Position numbers and translations under genes: made by a program
Part shown: positions 58,183-64,000 of the stretch, piece after piece
How positions within the stretch are numbered: position 1 is the stretch's first letter
How the letters are laid out: each line of letters begins with the position of its first letter
Notes under the pieces: model-generated
Database searches by the model: none
What the model was told of the DNA's origin: nothing
Seen by the model: only the letters and a program-made list of their open reading frames with translations
DNA from: Margaritifera margaritifera
Lineage: Eukaryota > Mollusca > Bivalvia > Unionida > Margaritiferidae
Direction: 5' to 3'
NCBI GenBank assembly: GCA_029931535.1
Contig: JAQPZY010001695.1
Span: 4,840,501 to 4,904,500 of the forward strand
DNA: 64,000 nt

Positions 58183-58310
58183 ATATTTTCTGACCTATAA
58201 GTTGATGTGGAGTATAACTCAAATTTGCTAATTTTGTAAATTTTTCATCCTTCATCCATATATAAGTCAATGTAGAATATAAGACGAAGTAACTTCCAGT
58301 TTCATGAATA
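58183..58310. repeat. Dispersed repeat (CTGACCTATAAGT / GGAGTATAA type)
   Basis: ACCATATTTTCTGACCTATA and GTTGATGTGGAGTATAAC are followed by a second CCATATATAAGTCAATGTAG. A related copy with the same words in rearranged order lies at about 59768-59858. Confidence 0.55.
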
Positions 58311-58319
58311 TTAATGGTA

Positions 58320-60180
58320 TCACTATGCTATTCCTGATTAATTGGGAAACTGCAGTCACCAATGCTAACATACATTTTTCTGCGTTTCGTTTTTGAGAGA
58401 GGGGAGGGGGGGGATTTTTCAGGGTGATTGTTATCTGTATTGTTCAGATACCTGATGATTGTGATCTTCCTCATGTACAAGGGCACTACTATATTCCATT
58501 ATCTGAATAAACAATTCATTCTTGTTTTAAGTACAATATCCATTGTCACAGGAACCACATGGCTATGCAGTGTTATTTACATGCGAATTAAATATGCCTT
58601 GAACTTTGGCCAGGTTATCCCAGTTGTCACCTGTTTGAGGACAAGATTCAACAGATGAGATCAAATTGTTGAGGCTACCAATAAGGAAATGAGGGCTAAC
58701 ATATGGAAATGAAAAATGTAAAGAAAATTAACGATAGAGACAGAAAAACAAAAAAGTCACATAAAAAGAAAAAAGAAACTACTTTTTACAAACTTTCTTT
58801 AGCATATCTTTGAAATACTGTAGCAAATGTATACAAATGAGAAGAGAGAGGGCTTCATTTCTTGTGGTGATCAATCCACTTGAGATTGTAAAACCAGTAA
58901 TTGATGTGGATTAATGATAGAGAATAAAAGGGGTACTGGCATTGACTATTACCCAAAGCCAATATCAGGATTTAAACAGTTAACTGGCTTGGATTGTTGT
59001 TGGAAACTAGAGACCAGTCCATCAAAGAGAGACACTGAAGCAACAGCTTGTTAAGAATGAATGCCGGTAATGTATTGACATTATATTTTGCTTTAAGCTG
59101 AAATGCAAAACTAAAAACGGATCATTGATGATCTATGAGTAGTCTATCTCTGTTCTGAATTTTAACCTATATTATGGACATTCTGTAGTGAATATATGAC
59201 TATTGTGAATATGATAATATGCTTAATCTACAGTATTTTATAAATATTCATAGAATATTTGAGTTGTTAATATGGATTACATCCCTTTGTTTGATCAATT
59301 ATATCAATGAAAAAGATGTACAGGTAATCACTCCAATAAAATGGAATACTGGTAAATCAAATATCAATGGACCTATGGCTAAAATGTGATCAGGAAGAAT
59401 GAGGTATGGTAAAAAAAAAAAAAGATTAGGAAAGCAAAATCTGTTCATCTGTTGTTTTATTTTTTAGGAACAAACGATATGCTTTGCCTAAGTACAGTAC
59501 TATAGGGTATTGACTGTAAGTGTGCTACGCGGCCTGCGAATTGTGAGCTCCTTAATTGTTTTCTTTTATTTCATGTTGGAGAAAGCAATCAGAAAATACA
59601 AGCTCATACAAATGCATAGAAAATAATGATAAAAATTATAACATAAAAGCAGTCGTATTAGTTCATAACAAATTATTGACATAGTAAATGAACAAGAATT
59701 GATACAGCTATGTGACATGTTTTTGATTTTCCCGATCACATCTCAGTTAATGCAGTTTCAATGACATAATCCATATATAAGTCATTTCGGAGTATAAGAC
59801 GAAGCCCAGACTTCCAGTTCAAATAGTATCAACTTATAGGTCAGAAATATTGTATACTACATCATTTTTTGATTTTCATTCTGTCATCATTGTAGAAGAA
59901 TATTTTGCACTTGGTTGTATATTTTGTCATACAATAAGCTATTTGTTGCCATCTTGATTGCTTGCCATAATGGTCAATAGTACTTGCAATACATCTCTGT
60001 ACTTGACTGTTTTGAAAGTATATCCAGTTAATGATCTTTCAGTTCTAGATAAGATAATTTAAGAAATTTCCGCCTGCATTTATCTCAGTTCATCCCTAAT
60101 TCACGAAGATAATTGCCCCACTTGTATTAGCTGTATGGAGTGTCGATCAACCATACCTATCTCACTAGTGTGAAGAGATA
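58320..60180. other. ALDH1L intron, no gene recognised
   Basis: AT-rich. A hydrophobic frame at 58428-58658 has no supporting signals. Poly-G (58400-58412) and poly-A (59411-59423) runs are present. Confidence 0.4.
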
Positions 60181-60299
60181 TGGGTGAAGATTTTTTTGGC
60201 CATACAAATTACCCTGGACTACAGGTGGGCCAAGAAATACTCGCCAATTCCTGAGAGGGTCCAGCAATCTAAGACCTCTCACACAGCTATATTTCTCCA

Positions 60300-61881
60300 T
60301 CACCAACATTGTCACAACCAGATCAGACCAGCACTGAACAGACTACTTTGCCAGTACTGAGAGTTTGGCAGCCCAAATGGACCATTCCTAGACCATCCAT
60401 CACTGCATATAGATCCTGGTGCTGGCTATGGTGTTTGGATCAATCAGTAGCTGGTGCTGAACCTTGGCGCCAGACATCAGCTGGCCCAGGATCTCATCCA
60501 CTCCAGGTTTAGCACAGTCTTGGCCCACACCTTATACAATCAGGACTGGGTACAGTGATCTGTCTTCACAGTATTCCCAGTTGCAGACTCGAGAAGCAGA
60601 ACCAGCTCTGTTGTGGACATCCAGTGGAATCAGTACCAGATTCGGTGAACAAGCCTCCCACGATATCCAGTACCAGATATTTGCAGGCATCACTGGACCA
60701 GCACCTGACAGGTCCATCACCAGTTCTGGTTCCATCACAACCCAGTACAAGCTACAGTGATTTCTCATTCCTGGACACCTGGCACCCATCTCAGACTTTT
60801 GAATACCTGGAGACCACCATGTCAAAACATGTAAATACTCCAAACTTTGTTCATTGTCCCCAGTTACCTGCTTCACCAGCTCGGTTGTTGCTGCCCTTGC
60901 AGGAGGCTTCGTTATTGCCCAACACCTCAGATTTTTAAACATATGCTCGCATCTCCCATCTTCTCTTTTCAATCTGAGGTGTTCAGAGAAGACTCAGCCT
61001 TCCACACATCAATTGAAAAAGTCTTCCAGCCAGAGTTCTTTCTCCCTTTTCCAGCTCTGTCAGTGGCCTCTTGCGGAATTCCCATATTCATTGACCTTTA
61101 AATGAAAAAAGACCAGCCTTCGTTCAAACAGATACTGCAGTCTGATTGGGTCAGTGACATCTTACATTCATTTGAAAAGCAACTTTAACACCCAAGCATC
61201 AAGAGGTCATTCTTTTTGCAAGGATGACTCCCATCTAACTTCATTCTGGCCTTTTACAAAACATGCACACTGATTTCCCACACTGAAATCCCAGACATTA
61301 ACTGAGATACATGTATTGCAGGCCTAGGAATGTTGAAATCTCCTCCTTTACACATGGACTCGATCTATGCCATGTCTGATGGCATATGCTACTTCCAATT
61401 CCCAGTGTCAACATGTATTTGGATGCCTGCAAGCCAAGAGAGGCTAAAAGACCAAACACTGCCAAGGAAAAAAGAACTATTCAAAAGGAATATGACATGA
61501 TCAAATGAAAATGGTGTTTTAAAAGTAGTTGGGTTACAGAATTCGCTTGGAATATAAAAACAGGATGCATGCCAAGACCATAACAATGCTGTTAACTGTT
61601 CAGCTGCATTCTGCTTAAGTGGATGCATTTGATCATGTTCCAGTTCCAGCAATCTACTGCTGGAACTGGAACTCATCTTTCTGCAGACCTAATTTCATGG
61701 GCAGCTGTACTTTGGATGCCACAACCTCATCTTTGTAGGCTGAGTCTAGTTCTGATACTGTCATTGATGACAAGTCAATGGATGGGAATCCTGATTCTTA
61801 TTCCGACTGGTCATCAGTGGCAGCAACAGATTCCGATCTCCAGCCTCTAGATGAGTATGGATCTGGATCAGCTGGACATTA
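60300..61881 (+). pseudogene. Frame-broken coding relic, possibly a retroelement ORF
   Basis: Base composition changes to a GC-richer, CA/CT-rich style. Protein-like stretches run on the plus strand but jump frames: FSFLDTWHPSQTFEYLETTM (about 60757-60816), then FSFQSEVFREDSAFHTSIEK with FFLPFPALSV (about 60965-61060), then LQSDWVSDILHSFEKQL (about 61135-61185). An acidic end, SSSDTVIDDKSMDGNPDSYS ... DLQPLDEYGSGSAGH, stops at about 61881, followed by AATAAA-type signals. The upstream part (60300-60740) is Pro/Gln/Ser-rich. The stretches read as one decayed protein. A gag-like or DIRS/tyrosine-recombinase-element first ORF is my best guess, but the family is not established. It lies in an ALDH1L intron, in the same orientation as the gene. 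Confidence 0.4.
61637..61672. repeat. Perfect hairpin, 15-bp arms
   Basis: GTTCCAGTTCCAGCA pairs without mismatch with TGCTGGAACTGGAAC around the 6-base loop ATCTAC, inside the coding relic. Confidence 0.95.
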
Positions 61882-61928
61882 AGCATCATTGTGCTGGTCT
61901 GTTAACAGTGGCCATGTTATGACGAATT

Positions 61929-61946
61929 TAATAAAAATTAATAAAT
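61929..61946 (+). terminator. Polyadenylation-type signals after the coding relic
   Basis: Two AATAAA hexamers (within TTTAATAAAAATTAATAAAT) lie about 50-65 bp downstream of the relic's stop codon. Such signals are common in AT-rich sequence, so use is unproven. Confidence 0.35.
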
Positions 61947-61949
61947 TTG

Positions 61950-63400
61950 ACATATGATATAAATTTCTTTTGTGTTTTTCTTGTTCCATGTTTCATTATA
62001 TAAATAGCCTTACAAAGGGCTGATATTTATGTCTACCTGCATTTACCATTGAGTCATTGACTACATTTTGTCTTGTATGATGAAATATATGATTGGTTGG
62101 TCAGGATTTTTTGGGGGGAGTTTCACACACTGAATGCAACATTTTATAAAGGAAAGAAAACAAAATTAACCAGTTACTTCCTAAGTACAACAAATAACGT
62201 GAATGACAAATAGATATTTCTGCAGTTCAAAATCCATCTGGGAAGCAATTAGCAAAGAGGCAGTATAAAGTAAGTATTTCAGTTGTTGTTGGCCTTGTTC
62301 AAATCACGTGTCAGTTATAATGTAATGTAAATTCCTCAAGAAAGAGAATATATCGCTGTAGTATCAGAGTAACTGTTTTAAAATCTGAATTTATGTCCAT
62401 CACTGGCATAGTTCTTTGATGTGTACTCGCCTTGTACTACATAATATTAACATGATTACCAGTCAAGTAAACATGTACTCAAGGTCAATTACATCAAAGC
62501 AAATTACCAATGCGTTATTATTGCAGGTATTTTGAAAGCATTATTTCAGGGATTTTTTTCTCATTGTTTAGAGACATTAATTAGGTTTAGTGCAGTGGTG
62601 CTTACGATTTTGCTTCATTCAGTACAAGTTAAAATCTTCAATGTACATGTAGTAATTCCAAGATGTAATTGTAAACAAGGTCACTCAGTGTGAGCGAGGA
62701 ACCATATCCAGGCACTATTGTATAATTGGTACAACATTTTAACGAGTTAGGTATTTACATTTTCCAATCAGAAAACATAACTACTGGTGACTTTCTACAA
62801 TTTTAATGCAGTAATGAAGAAACTGAAAGTAGTAAACTAGAGCAAAAAAGGGAGAAGTTATTGTTAACATGGGTACAACATCATGTTAATGCTGAATGCT
62901 TGTCATTATCAGAAACAGAAATATGAAGAAAACAGGAAAATTATATTTATTGATTTTTCAAACAATTTATATTAATTTATAACAGTCTCATCTATTAAAT
63001 CATAATGGTAGTCCCATAAGCCTGAAGTTATTTTTAAAAAATAAATAACATTGCGATGCATAGAATACACTAGTCAGCAAGTAGTAAAAAGTGTCTAAGG
63101 TGCCCCAAGACTTATAGTACATAAAAATTACTATGATTTTGTGTCCCAACTATAATAGTGTCCTAAGACTTACATTATTTACGGTACCTATAGCAGGAAT
63201 GAAACTGTGCTCATATAATTTAACTTTATTTAAGGCCTAATTTTATACTCTGTATACATTTTTGTTGAAAAAGCTAATCCTTCTTGAAAATTAGAACTAT
63301 AATAATAGGATGTGTCAGAAAATACACGTGACACACACTGTGATATTTGTCTGAGCTTCATCCAAGTCACACAATCCATTACTACTTGAAAACAGAAAAC
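61950..63400. other. ALDH1L intron, no feature recognised
   Basis: AT-rich sequence without array or coding signal. Confidence 0.45.
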
Positions 63401-63404
63401 ATAT

Positions 63405-64000
63405 AACTGTTAATGTGAGCATAGTCAAATTTATTAATGGGAGCATAGTCAAACTGTTATTGTGAGCATAGTCAAACTGTTAATGCGAACATAGTCTGTT
63501 AATGTGAGCATAGTCAAACTGTTAATGCAAGCATAGCCAAACTGTTAATGTGAGTATAGCCAAACTGTTAATGTGAGTATAGTCAAACTGTTAATGCGAG
63601 CATAGTCAAACTGTTAATGCAAGCAGTCAAACTGTTAATGTGAGCATAGTCAAACTGTTAATGTGAGCATAGTCAAACTGTTAATGCAAGCATAGTCAAA
63701 CTGTTAATGCAAGCATAGTCAAACTGTTAATGTGAGCATAGTCAAACTGTTAATGTGAGCATAGTCAAACTGTTAATGTGAGCATAATCAAACTGTTAAT
63801 GTGAGCATAGTCAAACTGTTAATGCAAGCAGTCAAACTGTGAATGTGAGCATATTCAAACTGTTAATGCAAGCATAGTCAAACTGTTAATGCAAGCATAG
63901 TCAAACTGTTAATGTGAGCATAGTCAAACTGTTAATGCGGGCATAGTCAAACTGTTAATGTGAGCATAGTCAAACTGTTAATGTGTGCATAGTCAAACTG
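63405..64000. repeat. 23-bp minisatellite running off the window
   Basis: CATAGTCAAACTGTTAATGT + GAG repeats about 25 times up to the last base. Variants are GTGAGC, GCAAGC, GCGAGC, and shortened units (AGCAGTCAAAC) near 63625 and 63825. The true right end is outside the window. Confidence 0.97.

Noticed and set aside
58428..58658. Hydrophobic 76-codon frame
   Set aside because: No splice signals, no homologous motif and no neighbouring exons; AT-rich DNA often yields hydrophobic frames.
60532..60972. 146-codon minus-strand frame
   Set aside because: The protein-like pieces with consistent order are on the plus strand; the minus frame lacks motifs and is a shadow of the relic.

Overview
This is an AT-rich, intron-rich animal nuclear window with no prokaryotic features. 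The dispersed repeat families and the degree of divergence of the two recognisable genes point to a marine invertebrate, most probably a bivalve mollusc. That is an inference from repeat style and protein similarity recalled from general knowledge. No species can be named from the sequence alone.

Two genuine, partial genes are present, transcribed away from each other. On the minus strand, four exons (22813-22552, 11007-10775, 6255-6169, 1316-1180) splice in frame into the first 239 residues of a PM20D1-like M20 metallopeptidase (N-fatty-acyl-amino-acid synthase/hydrolase). It has an N-terminal membrane anchor and most of the expected metal-site residues. Its 3' exons lie left of the window. 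On the plus strand, four exons (43046-43172, 44345-44579, 45279-45444, 57695-57796) splice in frame into 210 residues of the formyl-hydrolase domain of a 10-formyltetrahydrofolate dehydrogenase (ALDH1L1/ALDH1L2). The catalytic His106 and Asp142 are present. Its 3' exons lie right of the window. A third possible coding exon (16830-16594, minus), unrecognised, sits inside PM20D1 intron 1, and its 5' splice donor is tandemly triplicated.

Most of the rest is repeats. At least fifteen minisatellite arrays (units of about 15 to 64 bp) are present, including a 45-bp array of about 26 copies with a 270-bp higher-order repeat (7686-8856) and a 49-bp array of 28 copies (53963-55318). Four unrelated dispersed families form short tandem arrays with units of roughly 135-165 bp. 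Simple repeats are also common.

Mobile-element remains include tRNA-type SINEs (two with exact 12-bp target-site duplications), a decayed hAT-like transposase fragment, a terminal-inverted-repeat element with a 6-bp flanking duplication, a Penelope-like reverse-transcriptase fragment, four copies of a double-hairpin MITE, and a frame-broken coding relic at 60.3-61.9 kb.

Layout: 0-23 kb PM20D1 body and repeats; 23-43 kb intergenic repeats; 43-58 kb 5' half of ALDH1L, with a 12-kb intron that holds large arrays; 58-64 kb the next ALDH1L intron with the coding relic and a 23-bp array running off the edge. I found no convincing new biological system. The most unusual items are the triplicated splice donor, the nucleosome-length repeat families and the higher-order minisatellite.
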